Shown piece by piece: positions 42,819-51,402 of a stretch of DNA of 64,000 bases. The stretch lies in NCBI RefSeq assembly GCF_032391395.1, contig NZ_CP135916.1, positions 1 through 64,000 of the forward strand. Direction: 5' to 3'. A program made the position numbers and the translations under genes. Every line of letters begins with the position of its first letter. The first letter of the stretch is position 1. Under the pieces are notes generated by a model. It was given only the letters and a program-made list of their open reading frames with translations, was not told the origin of the DNA and made no database searches. This stretch comes from Sphingomonas sp. Y38-1Y. Its GTDB lineage: Bacteria; Pseudomonadota; Alphaproteobacteria; Sphingomonadales; Sphingomonadaceae.

Positions 42819-44132
42819 GTGACCGACGAGACCGAAGCCGACCTGACCGGCACCACGCCTCGCCGCAACCCCAAGCCGCCCGTCGAGACGATCGGCAACC
42901 GGCGCCTGAAGCCCGCGACGCTGATGATGGGTCACGGCTTCGACCCCGCGCTGTCGGAGGGATCGCTCAAGCCGCCGGTGTTCCTCACCTCGACCTTCGT
43001 CTTCCCCAATGCCGCGGCCGGCAAGCGGCACTTCGAGGGCGTGACGGGCAAGCGCCCGGGCGGCGCCGAGGGTCTCGTCTATTCGCGCTTCAACGGCCCC
43101 AACCAGGAAATCCTGGAGGATCGGCTGGGCGTCTGGGAGGATGCCGAGGATGCGTTGACCTTCTCGTCGGGCATGTCAGCGATCGGTACGCTGTTCCTCG
43201 CCTTCGTACAGCCAGGCGACGTCATCGTCCATTCGGGCCCGCTCTACGCCGCGACCGAGACGATGATCGCGCGGCTGCTCGGCAAGTTCGGCGTCGAGTG
43301 GCTCGACTTCCCGGCGGGCGCCGAACAGTCGGAGATCGAGGACGTGCTCCGCCGCGCCAAGGGCAAGGGCCGCGTCCCGCTCATCTATCTCGAGAGCCCC
43401 GCCAATCCCACCAACGTCCTCGTCGATGTCGAGGCCGTGGCGGCGGCGCGCGACGCGGTGTTCGGCGGCGAGGACGAGCAGCCGCCGATCGCGATCGACA
43501 ACACCTTCCTGGGGCCGCTGTGGCAGCAGCCGCTGAAGCATGGCGCCGACCTCGTCGTCTATAGCCTCACCAAATACGCCGGCGGCCATTCGGACCTGGT
43601 GGCGGGCGGCGTGCTCGGCTCGCGCAAGCACATGGACATGGTGCGCGCGATCCGGAACACTTTGGGGACGATCCTGGACCCCAACACCGCCTGGATGCTG
43701 CTCCGCAGCCTGGAGACGCTGGAACTGCGCATGACCCGCGCGGGTGAGAATGCCGCCAAGGTGTGCGAGTGGCTTCGCGACCATCCGAAGGTCGAGCGGA
43801 TCGGCTATCTCGGCTTCCTCAAGGATGACCGTCAGGCCGACATCTATGCGCGCCATTGCACCGGTGCCGGCTCGACCTTCTCGCTCTACCTGAAGGGCGG
43901 CGAGCGGGAGGCGTTCGCGTTCCTCGACGCGCTCAAGATCGCCAAGCTTGCGGTCAGCCTGGGCGGTACGGAGACGCTCGCCTCCGCGCCGGCGGCGATG
44001 ACGCATCTGTCGGTGCCCGATGCGCGCAAGGCGGCGCTCGGCATCACCGACAACCTCGTCCGCATCTCGATCGGCGTCGAGGATGCCGACGACCTGATCG
44101 CCGACTTCGAGCAGGCGCTGGCCAGCGTCTGA
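42819..44132 (+). CDS. Cystathionine gamma-synthase family PLP enzyme
   Basis: A 437-residue trans-sulfuration enzyme. The PLP lysine is K252 in YSLTKYAGGHSD. TFSSGMSAIGT, IYLESPANPTN and IAIDNTFLGPLWQQP are the other cofactor-site blocks. The first 45 residues, ending MMGHGFDP, form an extension not found in E. coli MetB. The family includes cystathionine gamma-synthase, beta- and gamma-lyases and methionine gamma-lyase; the exact member cannot be fixed here. The GTG start has an ideal AAGGAGG eight bases away. The gene stands alone behind a palindrome. Confidence 0.92.
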   Translation: MTDETEADLTGTTPRRNPKPPVETIGNRRLKPATLMMGHGFDPALSEGSLKPPVFLTSTFVFPNAAAGKRHFEGVTGKRPGGAEGLVYSRFNGPNQEILEDRLGVWEDAEDALTFSSGMSAIGTLFLAFVQPGDVIVHSGPLYAATETMIARLLGKFGVEWLDFPAGAEQSEIEDVLRRAKGKGRVPLIYLESPANPTNVLVDVEAVAAARDAVFGGEDEQPPIAIDNTFLGPLWQQPLKHGADLVVYSLTKYAGGHSDLVAGGVLGSRKHMDMVRAIRNTLGTILDPNTAWMLLRSLETLELRMTRAGENAAKVCEWLRDHPKVERIGYLGFLKDDRQADIYARHCTGAGSTFSLYLKGGEREAFAFLDALKIAKLAVSLGGTETLASAPAAMTHLSVPDARKAALGITDNLVRISIGVEDADDLIADFEQALASV

Positions 44133-44138
44133 CCTGAA

Positions 44139-44205
44139 CCGTTCGTGCTGAGCCTGTCGAGGCACGTGTTCCGAACACGCCCTTCGACAAGCTCAGGACG
44201 AACGG
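44139..44205. repeat. REP-like palindrome, type B (second copy)
   Basis: Left CCGTTCGTGCTGAGCCTGTC, right its imperfect reverse complement ending AGGACGAACGG at 44205. The same element as 7901-7982 but with a near-zero spacer. It lies between convergent genes. Confidence 0.85.
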
Positions 44206-44216
44206 GGAAGCACGCC

Positions 44217-44240
44217 GTGCTCCCGCCTGCGCGGGAGCAC
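44217..44240. terminator. Hairpin GTGCTCCCGC-CTGC-GCGGGAGCAC between convergent genes
   Basis: A perfect 10-bp stem with a four-base loop, seven bases from the stop of the porin gene at 44247. The order REP type B then this hairpin repeats the arrangement at 7901-8014. Confidence 0.55.
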
Positions 44241-44246
44241 ATCTCT

Positions 44247-45101
44247 TCAGAAGCTGTACGCCAGCCCGACCGCGCCGATCCACTGATTGGCAGAACCCAC
44301 CCGCGTGATCGGCGAGTCGGCGAAGTCGCCCGAAAGCTTGCGATAGACGACACCGCCGACCAGCTGGAGCCCGCCGGTCAGGTCGCCCGTCAGCGACCGC
44401 ATCGCGACGGCGCCCAGCGCCCAGTTCTTGAACCCACCGCCCGCGGTATAGATGGGCAGGCCCGATCGCGCGCTCTCGGTCGGGGTGACGCTGAAATAGG
44501 CGCGGCCATAACCCCGCTCGACGAATTCGGCCGAGGCGAAGATGCCCGCCAGCGCCTTGGTCGACAGCGGCGTCGTGTACGTGACGGTCGGCGCCAGGAT
44601 GCCGCTGTCGTGCACGCCCGACACGTCGTAGCGATAGCTGATCGTCGCCGAGAGCCGGTCATAGTCGCTGGTCAGCACGCCCGTCTTGCCGATGCCGACA
44701 TAGCCGCCGAGCTCGATCGCGGTGCTCCGCTCGTCCAGCAGCGCGACCTGCGGGTTGTCGATCGCGTCGTTGCTCGACCGGTTGAAGTTGATGACGCCGA
44801 TCGGCCCCGCCTGGATGTCCCAGGTCGGCCCGTAGCCGTCCTTGATGAGGTCGACGCTCAGCCGGTTGCCCGCCAGCGTGAAGCGATAGCCGGCGAGCTG
44901 CCCGATCGCGGCGGGAACGGGCGAGACGCTGTAATCGCCCGAGCCCTCGTAATCCGGCAGGATGCCGACACCGACGCCGACAATGGCGAAGTCGCCGCGC
45001 GGATCGGTCGAGGGCGGCGTGTCGGCGGGCGCAGGCGCCGCCTCCTGCGCAAGGGCGGGCGTGGCGACGAGGCAGAGCGCGGCGGCAAACAGGGATCGCA
45101 A
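44247..45101 (-). CDS. MipA/OmpV family outer membrane protein
   Basis: A 284-residue outer-membrane beta-barrel. The signal peptide is MRSLFAAALCLVATPALAQ. The barrel begins FAIVGVGVGILPDYEGSGDY, a family signature, and ends with the terminal aromatic YSF. Relatives act as scaffolds for murein enzymes (MipA) or as porin-like proteins (OmpV). The start is TTG at 45101, with GGAG nine bases upstream. A small palindrome (45131-45142) lies just before it. Confidence 0.9.
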   Translation of the reverse strand: MRSLFAAALCLVATPALAQEAAPAPADTPPSTDPRGDFAIVGVGVGILPDYEGSGDYSVSPVPAAIGQLAGYRFTLAGNRLSVDLIKDGYGPTWDIQAGPIGVINFNRSSNDAIDNPQVALLDERSTAIELGGYVGIGKTGVLTSDYDRLSATISYRYDVSGVHDSGILAPTVTYTTPLSTKALAGIFASAEFVERGYGRAYFSVTPTESARSGLPIYTAGGGFKNWALGAVAMRSLTGDLTGGLQLVGGVVYRKLSGDFADSPITRVGSANQWIGAVGLAYSF

Positions 45102-45130
45102 GGCGAGTAACTCCAACGGTTCGGCCGCGA

Positions 45131-45142
45131 AACGTGTACGTT
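45131..45142. promoter_or_regulatory. Palindrome AACGT-GT-ACGTT before the OmpV-like gene
   Basis: A perfect 5-2-5 inverted repeat, flanked by partly pairing CGCG bases, about 30 bases upstream of the TTG start at 45101. It may be an operator or a promoter-proximal hairpin; no regulator can be named. Confidence 0.35.
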
Positions 45143-45156
45143 CGCGTTTAGCTCCG

Positions 45157-45600
45157 TCAGAACATGTAGCGCATGCGAATGCGCTGTTCGTCCCCGCTCT
45201 GCTGCAGCGTAAATCGCGCCGAACTGAAGCGCGGCGGCCCGAAGGCGATGCGCGGATTGTTCGAGAAACCGAAGCCTTCCCGCGGGATCCCGGCAAAGGT
45301 GTCGAGCTTGCCGTTGCCGTTCTCGTCATGGATGATCGCGACGGCATAGCCGCCCGGCGGCAGCCCTTCATAGGCGAGGGTGCGCATCGACGCGGGCACC
45401 GACCGCGCGATCGCGCGTGCATCGTCCTCGCACGTCGGAAAGTTGCTCGCCACCGCGGTCAGGCAGAGACGGATGACGCCGCGCGCATTGCGCAGCGCGT
45501 CGACGTCAACCTTGAGCGTCGCGACCGGCGACGCGCCGACCAAGAGCGCCAGCGGCGCGAGCGCGGCGAGCCGCCGCTTCAAAATTACCCAGCCCGTCAT
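45157..45600 (-). CDS. DUF2141 domain protein
   Basis: A 147-residue exported protein with a signal-like N-terminus (ILKRRLAALAPLALLVGASPVA). The DUF2141 domain is seen in GGYAVAIIHDENGNGKLDTF followed by PREGFGFSNNP. The function is unknown; the Asp/Asn-rich HDENGNGKLD recalls a calcium-type loop. The start is uncertain: ATG 45600 overlaps the upstream hydroxylase gene by 95 bases, and a TTG at 45582 would also give a good signal peptide. In sphingomonads a DUF2141 gene often lies beside a carotenoid or hydroxylase gene. Confidence 0.82.
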   Translation of the reverse strand: MTGWVILKRRLAALAPLALLVGASPVATLKVDVDALRNARGVIRLCLTAVASNFPTCEDDARAIARSVPASMRTLAYEGLPPGGYAVAIIHDENGNGKLDTFAGIPREGFGFSNNPRIAFGPPRFSSARFTLQQSGDEQRIRMRYMF

Positions 45601-46297
45601 CGGTCCCGCACATCCGGTCCCAGAACCGGAAATATAGTCCGTAATTGCACCCGTAGCGCTCATGATGGCGCTGGTGGTGGCTGGCCGTAATCAGCCAGCG
45701 GCCCAGCGGCCCCTCCACCATGAACTTCGGGAACACCTCCCACCCCATGTGGTTGGTCACCCCCATAACGGTCATGATCGCCAGCACCAAGCCCAGTGCG
45801 CCGACATGAATGGGAATCGCGAAGACCAGTAGCGGAATTACCACGGCGCCGGTCAGCGCCTCGATCGGGTGGAACGCCATCGCCGCCCAGGCGGTGGGCG
45901 GCCGGCTGGCGTGGTGGACCGCGTGGGCGAGCTTGAACGCGCGTGGCCGGTGCATCCAGCGGTGCGTCCAGTAGAACCAGGTGTCGTGCGCGAACAGATA
46001 GAGGAACACCGACACCGGCAGGTACCAGAGCGGATAGGCGCCGACATCCTCGTAGATTTGCGTCCAGCCATGCTCCCGCCAGCCCCACGCAACGACGCCC
46101 GCCGGCACGCCATAGATCGCGGCGGAGGCGAGGCTCCACTTGATCTCCCGCACGATCTGCTTGTCGAGCCCGACATACAGCCCCGGCCGCGTCGCCCGCG
46201 TCGCCAGCGCGAACGCGCCCGAGGTGATGAGATAGCGCACCCCGACGATCACCGTCATGGCGGCGGCGGACAGGAGAATGGCGGCAAGCGCGGTCAT
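45506..46297 (-). CDS. Sterol desaturase / fatty acid hydroxylase superfamily protein
   Basis: A 263-residue di-iron membrane hydroxylase. The eight-histidine set is visible: HDTWFYWTHRWMH, HAVHHASRP and HHQRHHERYG. Several hydrophobic segments come before and between them. The superfamily (COG3000) hydroxylates lipids, sterols or carotenoids. It is near the crt genes, but it is longer than CrtZ and its motifs are of the sterol-desaturase type, so a carotenoid role is only a guess. The last ~30 residues, rich in Arg/Ala, overlap the DUF2141 gene. Confidence 0.88.
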   Translation of the reverse strand: MTALAAILLSAAAMTVIVGVRYLITSGAFALATRATRPGLYVGLDKQIVREIKWSLASAAIYGVPAGVVAWGWREHGWTQIYEDVGAYPLWYLPVSVFLYLFAHDTWFYWTHRWMHRPRAFKLAHAVHHASRPPTAWAAMAFHPIEALTGAVVIPLLVFAIPIHVGALGLVLAIMTVMGVTNHMGWEVFPKFMVEGPLGRWLITASHHQRHHERYGCNYGLYFRFWDRMCGTDDGLGNFEAAARRARAAGALGRRVAGRDAQG

Positions 46298-46337
46298 CCG
46301 GCTCCTGTACGCGTTCGCGGTGCCGCTCGAAAGGCGA

Positions 46338-47984
46338 TTAGAGCGCCCGGTATCGGAAGTCGCGGAAGCGCACCTCACCGTCGCCCGCCGCGAACAAGCC
46401 GGGACGCAGGCTGAGCAGGTCGTCGATCGTGTTGGCGTTGTAGCCGGTCACCTGGCTGCGGACGCCGTGCCGGGTCCACGCCTTGCCATCGGGACTGTAG
46501 TAGAAGGTCACGATCTGGTGATCGTTGACGATGCGCATGTGCATGCGGCGCGAAGGCGGGGCGGGTTCGGGCCAGTGCGACACCTTGCCGCCGCGATAGC
46601 TGACCATCCGCTTGCCATCGATGCCCATGCCCAGGAACAGGCGATCGTTGAAGAACAGGAGCAGCCCGCCCTCGCTCTCACCGATGAGTTCCAGCTCGAC
46701 CGTCACCTCGAACGCGCGGTCGCCGACCTGTTGCGTCAGCACCGTGCCGTCCGCCGGGCTCTTGCCCTTGCCCCGAAGGACGACGGCGCCGCGCTCCAGC
46801 CGCGACGCCCGATCGGCTTCGTCCGGGGCGGTTGCATACAGGCTCCAGAGCCGGCCCATGTCCGCCTTCGCGAAGGACGAGCTGTGCGGAAGGCCGTGCG
46901 GCACCGCCCGTCCGCCGGGCTTGCGAAGCGGCTTCGACAGATCGCCGCCAACCGCGCGGAACCAGCCATCGGCGGTCCATTCGATCGGTTCGAGCAAGGT
47001 CTGCCGGCCGAGCGACTGATAACCGTTCTCGAACCCGTGATAGACCATGAACCAGCGGCCGTCCGGCCCCTCGACACAGGTTGCGTGACCGCGCGACCAC
47101 CAGCGCTCGGCTGCGGTGCGGGTACGCTGGATGGGGTTGTGCGGACAGTTCTCCCAAGGCCCGTTGATCGAGCGCGAGCGTGCCGCCACGATCATGTGGC
47201 CGGTGGCCGGCCCGGCGGTGCCGCCAACCGCGTTGACGAGATAGAACCACTCGCCGCGCCGGAACAGCTTGGGTCCCTCCGGTGCATAGGCTTCGGTGAT
47301 CCAGTCGTCCGGATACTTCCAGGCGGTGTAGGCGTCCTCAATCGACCCCGACGTCGACAAGCCGTCGGCGCTCAGGCGCACGCGCTTGCCGCCGTTGAAG
47401 AAGAGATAGCGGTGACCGTCCTCACCGACGACATGGCCGGGATCGATAAGCCCGCCGATCCTCATGTCGATCGGCTCGCTCCAAGGCCCCTCCATCGAGG
47501 GCGCATGAATGACGAAGGTGTTGGCGAAGTCGGCGAGCCCCTTGGACCAGGGGGCGCGCATGAAGGGAATATAGATGAAATAGCGGCCGTCATGCTTGGC
47601 GATGTCGACGGCGAACCCGGTGCCGAGCGGCTTCTCCAACGCCGGCTTCAGCGGTCGCCAGTTCACGAGATCGCGCGAATGCCAGATGAGCAGGCCTGGC
47701 GCATTGTCGAACGACGAATGCGTCATGTAGTAATCGTCGCCGTCCTTCAGCACCGAGGGATCGGGATAGTCGCCCGCAAGGATCGGATTGAGGAAACGGC
47801 CATCGCCCAGGTCGGCCTTGCGCTGGTTCTCGATCCCGCGCGGCCACTCAAGGAGCGGCTGGCCGCAGGCGGCCTCCTGCGACGCGGCGACACGATCGTC
47901 CGCTGCGCCCAGGGCCCGCGTGCCGATAGCGGACACCGCGACCGGCACGGCCCCAAGCTTCAAGAAGTCACGCCGCCCCGCCAT
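46338..47984 (-). CDS. Tat-exported glycoside hydrolase family 43 protein
   Basis: A 548-residue secreted glycosidase. The N-terminus MAGRRDFLKLGAVPVAVSA is a twin-arginine signal. The five-bladed beta-propeller of GH43 follows: the base Asp in GDYPDPSVLKDGDDYYM, a second Asp in LIDPGHVVGEDGHRYLF, and the acid Glu in YAPEGPKLFRRGEWFYLV. A C-terminal jelly-roll-like region from about residue 400 (FEVTVELELIGESEGGLLL) resembles the GH43 C2 domain of beta-xylosidases and arabinofuranosidases. The ATG at 47984 has GGGAGG before it, and the repeat TAGAA-N6-TTCTA lies 17 bases upstream. No other polysaccharide gene is adjacent. Confidence 0.9.
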   Translation of the reverse strand: MAGRRDFLKLGAVPVAVSAIGTRALGAADDRVAASQEAACGQPLLEWPRGIENQRKADLGDGRFLNPILAGDYPDPSVLKDGDDYYMTHSSFDNAPGLLIWHSRDLVNWRPLKPALEKPLGTGFAVDIAKHDGRYFIYIPFMRAPWSKGLADFANTFVIHAPSMEGPWSEPIDMRIGGLIDPGHVVGEDGHRYLFFNGGKRVRLSADGLSTSGSIEDAYTAWKYPDDWITEAYAPEGPKLFRRGEWFYLVNAVGGTAGPATGHMIVAARSRSINGPWENCPHNPIQRTRTAAERWWSRGHATCVEGPDGRWFMVYHGFENGYQSLGRQTLLEPIEWTADGWFRAVGGDLSKPLRKPGGRAVPHGLPHSSSFAKADMGRLWSLYATAPDEADRASRLERGAVVLRGKGKSPADGTVLTQQVGDRAFEVTVELELIGESEGGLLLFFNDRLFLGMGIDGKRMVSYRGGKVSHWPEPAPPSRRMHMRIVNDHQIVTFYYSPDGKAWTRHGVRSQVTGYNANTIDDLLSLRPGLFAAGDGEVRFRDFRYRAL

Positions 47985-48000
47985 CCCCGCCTCCCATTAT

Positions 48001-48016
48001 TAGAATATTGCTTCTA
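48001..48016. promoter_or_regulatory. Inverted repeat TAGAA-N6-TTCTA, site 4 (putative TetR operator)
   Basis: TAGAA (48001-48005), six bases, TTCTA (48012-48016), in an AT-rich stretch between the divergent GH43 and crtY genes. It is the only copy away from the 1-7.9 kb island. It is 17 bases from the GH43 start and 85 from crtY, so it more likely controls the GH43 gene. Confidence 0.6.
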
Positions 48017-48101
48017 TATTAGGCCAGTTCGGCCGTGACAAGCGTCAGCCGCAGCGGCCCCGCCCCTTCCCCCTCCCCGCTTTCCCCGCTAGGCGAAAAA
48101 G

Positions 48102-49265
48102 ATGGCGTCCACCCACCGGTGCAATGTTGCGATCGTCGGCGCGGGGCTGGCCGGCGGGCTGATCGCGCTTGCGCTGGCCGAGACGCGGCCTGGGCTCGAC
48201 GTGCGGCTGATCGACGCCGCGGGTTCGGTGGGCGGCAATCACCTCTGGTCCTTCTTCGACGGCGACGTGGCGAAGGACGATCGCTGGCTGGTCGAGCCGC
48301 TGATCGCGCACCGCTGGGATGCTTACGACGTCGTCTTCCCCGGCCACCGGCGGACGATCGACGCGCGGTACAATTCGATCGAATCGTCGCGGCTGGACCG
48401 CACCGTCCGCGCGCGCCTGCCCGAGAAGGCGCTGATGCTCGGCCGCAAGGTGCTGGGCGCCAGCCCCACCGCGGTCGTGCTCGCCGACGGCGACCGGATC
48501 GAGGCGGACGGCGTCATCGACTGCCGCGGTCCCGGCGACCTTTCGCTGCTGACGCTCGGCTGGCAGAAATTCGTCGGGCAGGAACTGGTGCTGGGTCAGG
48601 CCCACGCCGCGCCGCGGCCGATGGTGATGGATGGCGGCGTCGAGCAGATCGACGGCTATCGCTTCGTCTATTGCCTGCCCTTTGCTGCCGACCGGATGTT
48701 CGTCGAGGACACCTATTACAGCGACACGCCCGATATCGGCGACCGCGCACTCGACGGGCGCATCGCCGCCTATGCCGCGGCGCGCGGCTGGACCGTCGAG
48801 CGGGTGGCCCGGGCCGAGCGCGGCGCGCTGCCCGTCGTCTATGGTGGCGATTTCGAGGCCTATTGGCTCTCGGGCGGGCGCGCGGTGGCCAAGGCGGGGA
48901 TGCGCGCCGGGCTGTTCCACCCGCTCACCGGCTATTCGCTGCCCGATGCGGTGCGCACCGCCTCGACGCTGTCGCGCGCGCGGGACTATTCGGGCGCGGC
49001 GCTGCACGAGCTGACTCACGGCCTCGCCGCATCCGCCTGGAAGGCGCGCGGCTTCTATCGCACGCTCACCGCCATGCTGTTCCGCGCGGCCGAGCCCGAG
49101 GAACGCTGGCGCGTGCTCGAGCGCTTCTACCGGCTGGATGCCGGGTTGATCGGCCGCTTCTATGCGGGGCAATCGACGTTTCTGGACAAGGCACGGGTAC
49201 TGACGGGCAAGCCGCCAGTTCCCATCGGTCGCGCGGTCGCGGCCATTCGGGAGGCACGCGTTTGA
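48102..49265 (+). CDS. crtY: Lycopene beta-cyclase
   Basis: A 387-residue flavoprotein that closes both ends of lycopene to give beta-carotene. The FAD loop is VAIVGAGLAGGLIALALAE. The block GGNHLWSFFDGDV, and GVIDCRGPG with KFVGQEL, are CrtY marks. The C-terminal half has LFHPLTGYSLPDA and FYRLDAGLIGRFYAG. It opens the cluster crtY-crtI-LOG-crtB and its stop overlaps crtI. Confidence 0.95.
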   Translation: MASTHRCNVAIVGAGLAGGLIALALAETRPGLDVRLIDAAGSVGGNHLWSFFDGDVAKDDRWLVEPLIAHRWDAYDVVFPGHRRTIDARYNSIESSRLDRTVRARLPEKALMLGRKVLGASPTAVVLADGDRIEADGVIDCRGPGDLSLLTLGWQKFVGQELVLGQAHAAPRPMVMDGGVEQIDGYRFVYCLPFAADRMFVEDTYYSDTPDIGDRALDGRIAAYAAARGWTVERVARAERGALPVVYGGDFEAYWLSGGRAVAKAGMRAGLFHPLTGYSLPDAVRTASTLSRARDYSGAALHELTHGLAASAWKARGFYRTLTAMLFRAAEPEERWRVLERFYRLDAGLIGRFYAGQSTFLDKARVLTGKPPVPIGRAVAAIREARV

Positions 49266-50740
49266 AGACCGCAGCGGTCATCGGTTCGGGGTTCGGCGGG
49301 TTGGCGCTCGCCATCCGCCTTCAGGCAGCGGGCGTCGCGACGACGATCGTCGAGGCGCGCGACAAGCCCGGCGGGCGCGCTTATTATTGGGAGCGCGACG
49401 GCTTCACCTTCGACGCCGGCCCGACCGTCATCACCGCGCCCGAAGCGCTTCAGGAGCTCTGGGCGCTGTCGGGCCACGACATGGCCGACGATGTCGAGCT
49501 GATCGCGGTCAATCCTTTCTATCGCCTCAACTGGGCAGACGGGACGAACTTCGACTACACCAACGACGACGCCGTGCTCGCGCGGGAGATCGCCAAGCTC
49601 GATCCCGGCGATATCGAGGGCTATGCCCGTTTCCTCGACTATTCGCGCGGCGTGTACGAGGAGGGGTACGTCAAGCTCGGCTCGACCGCGTTCCTCGACT
49701 TCGGCTCGATGGTGAAGGCGGCGCCCGCGCTCGCCAAGTACCAGGCGTGGCGCTCGGTCTATTCGATCGTCGCCAGCTTCGTGAAGAACGAGAAGCTGCG
49801 CCAGGCCCTGAGCTTCCACACGCTCCTCGTCGGCGGCAACCCGATGAAGACGTCGAGCATCTATGCGCTGATCCACAAGCTGGAGCGCGACGGCGGCGTC
49901 TGGTTCGCCAAGGGCGGCACCAACCGGCTGGTCGCGGGCATGGTCCGCCAGTTCGAGCGGCTGGGCGGCACGATCCGGCTCAACGATCCGGTCGTGTCGA
50001 TCGACACGCTGGGCGACCGCGCGACCGGCATCACCACCGCGAGCGGCTGGCATCTCGACGTCGATGCGGTCGCGTCGAACGGCGACCTGATGCACAGCTA
50101 CAAGGACCTGCTGGCAGGCTCGCGCAGCGCCAAGCGCACGACCGCGTCGCTGGAGCGCAAGAAGTTCTCGCCCTCGCTGTTCGTCGTCCATTTCGGCATC
50201 AAGGGGACGTGGCCGGGAATCCCGCACCACATGATCCTGTTCGGTCCGCGCTATCAGGGGCTGCTTGCCGACATCTACGACCATGGCGTGCTGAGCGAGG
50301 ATTTCAGCCTCTATCTCCACCATCCCACCGTCACCGACCCGAGCCTGGCGCCGGAAGGTCACTCGACCTTCTACGCGCTCGCGCCCGTGCCGCATGCGGG
50401 CAAGTTCCCCGCCGACTGGGATGCGATCAAGGACACGTACGAGCGGCGCATCCTCGACGAGGTCGGGCGCCGGCTGATCCCCGACATCCACGACCGGATC
50501 GTCACCAAGTTCAGCTACACCCCCGCCGACTTCACCCGCGACCTGTCCGCGCACATGGGCAGCGCGTTCAGCTTGGAGCCGGTGCTGACGCAGAGCGCCT
50601 TCTTCCGCGCGCACAATCGCGACGACCACATCCCGAACCTGTATTTCGTCGGCGCCGGCACGCATCCGGGCGCGGGCATTCCGGGCGTCGTCGGCAGCGC
50701 GAAGGCGACCGCCGCGCTGATGCTCGAAGGGCCGCGATAA
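49262..50740 (+). CDS. crtI: Phytoene desaturase
   Basis: A 492-residue FAD enzyme that introduces four double bonds into phytoene to give lycopene. The Rossmann loop is VIGSGFGGLALAIRL with PGGRAYYWERDGFTFDAGP. The CrtI C-terminal signature is YFVGAGTHPGAGIPGVVGSAK. The start is TTG at 49262 and overlaps the crtY stop (TTGA). The frame is open for 400 codons upstream, but that reading is a shadow of crtY. Confidence 0.96.
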   Translation: MKTAAVIGSGFGGLALAIRLQAAGVATTIVEARDKPGGRAYYWERDGFTFDAGPTVITAPEALQELWALSGHDMADDVELIAVNPFYRLNWADGTNFDYTNDDAVLAREIAKLDPGDIEGYARFLDYSRGVYEEGYVKLGSTAFLDFGSMVKAAPALAKYQAWRSVYSIVASFVKNEKLRQALSFHTLLVGGNPMKTSSIYALIHKLERDGGVWFAKGGTNRLVAGMVRQFERLGGTIRLNDPVVSIDTLGDRATGITTASGWHLDVDAVASNGDLMHSYKDLLAGSRSAKRTTASLERKKFSPSLFVVHFGIKGTWPGIPHHMILFGPRYQGLLADIYDHGVLSEDFSLYLHHPTVTDPSLAPEGHSTFYALAPVPHAGKFPADWDAIKDTYERRILDEVGRRLIPDIHDRIVTKFSYTPADFTRDLSAHMGSAFSLEPVLTQSAFFRAHNRDDHIPNLYFVGAGTHPGAGIPGVVGSAKATAALMLEGPR

Positions 50741-50748
50741 CGGGAATG

Positions 50749-50780
50749 CGTCACCCCGGACTTGATCCGGGGTCCCGCTT
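50749..50780. repeat. Half REP element, type A, inside the carotenoid operon
   Basis: Only the left arm of the type A repeat is present (TCACCCCGGACTTGATCCGG and GGTCCCGCTT). Its core CCCCGGA-CTTGA-TCCGGGG is itself a hairpin. It lies between crtI and the LOG gene. Confidence 0.75.
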
Positions 50781-50820
50781 CCTTTCTACCGCGGCCGCTG
50801 ACGACAAAGGACCTGAACCG

Positions 50821-51402
50821 ATGAACCGCATCGCCGTCTATTGCGGCTCCGCCACGCCCGCCGATCCGTCCTACATCGAAGGTGCCGCGCTGACCGGCCG
50901 CACGCTGGCGTCGCGCGGGATCGGCGTCGTCTATGGCGGCGGCAAGCTGGGGCTGATGGGCGCGGTCGCGGACAGCGCGCTGGCGACGGGCGGCGAGGTG
51001 ATCGGCGTCATCCCGCAGGCGCTGGTCGATGCAGAGGTCGCGCATCGCGGCTGCACCCAGCTGGAAACCGTGACGACGATGCACGAGCGCAAGCAGCGCT
51101 TTACCGACCTGTCCGACGGTTTCCTGACCCTGCCCGGCGGCACCGGCACGATGGACGAATTGTGGGAGGCGATGAGCTGGTCGCAGCTCGGCTATCACAC
51201 CAAGCCGGTCGGCCTTTTCAACTGGCAGGGCTTCTACGATCCGCTGGTCGCCTTCGTCGACCGGATGGCGACGGTCGGCTTCCTCCGCCCGCAGCACCGC
51301 GACATCCTGATCGTCGACACCGATCTCGATCGCCTGCTCGAGCGGATGGCAGCCTATCAGCCGCACATCCCGATCACGCGGATGGCGCGCGAGGAACTGT
51401 GA
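50821..51402 (+). CDS. LOG family protein (nucleotide 5'-monophosphate phosphoribohydrolase)
   Basis: A 193-residue protein of the TIGR00730/LOG group. The signature PGGxGTxxE is seen in LTLPGGTGTMDELWEAM, and GGGKLGLMGAVAD precedes it. The family removes ribose 5-phosphate from cytokinin or AMP-type nucleotides. It lies between crtI and crtB: ATG 50821 is 80 bases after crtI, and its stop overlaps the crtB GTG. Its role in a pigment operon is not clear. Confidence 0.9.
   Translation: MNRIAVYCGSATPADPSYIEGAALTGRTLASRGIGVVYGGGKLGLMGAVADSALATGGEVIGVIPQALVDAEVAHRGCTQLETVTTMHERKQRFTDLSDGFLTLPGGTGTMDELWEAMSWSQLGYHTKPVGLFNWQGFYDPLVAFVDRMATVGFLRPQHRDILIVDTDLDRLLERMAAYQPHIPITRMAREEL

Noticed and set aside
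45506..46297. The hydroxylase gene as crtZ (beta-carotene hydroxylase)
   Set aside because: At 263 residues it is about 100 longer than CrtZ, and the order of its histidine motifs is that of the sterol-desaturase group. A carotenoid substrate is not excluded, but the name is not supported.
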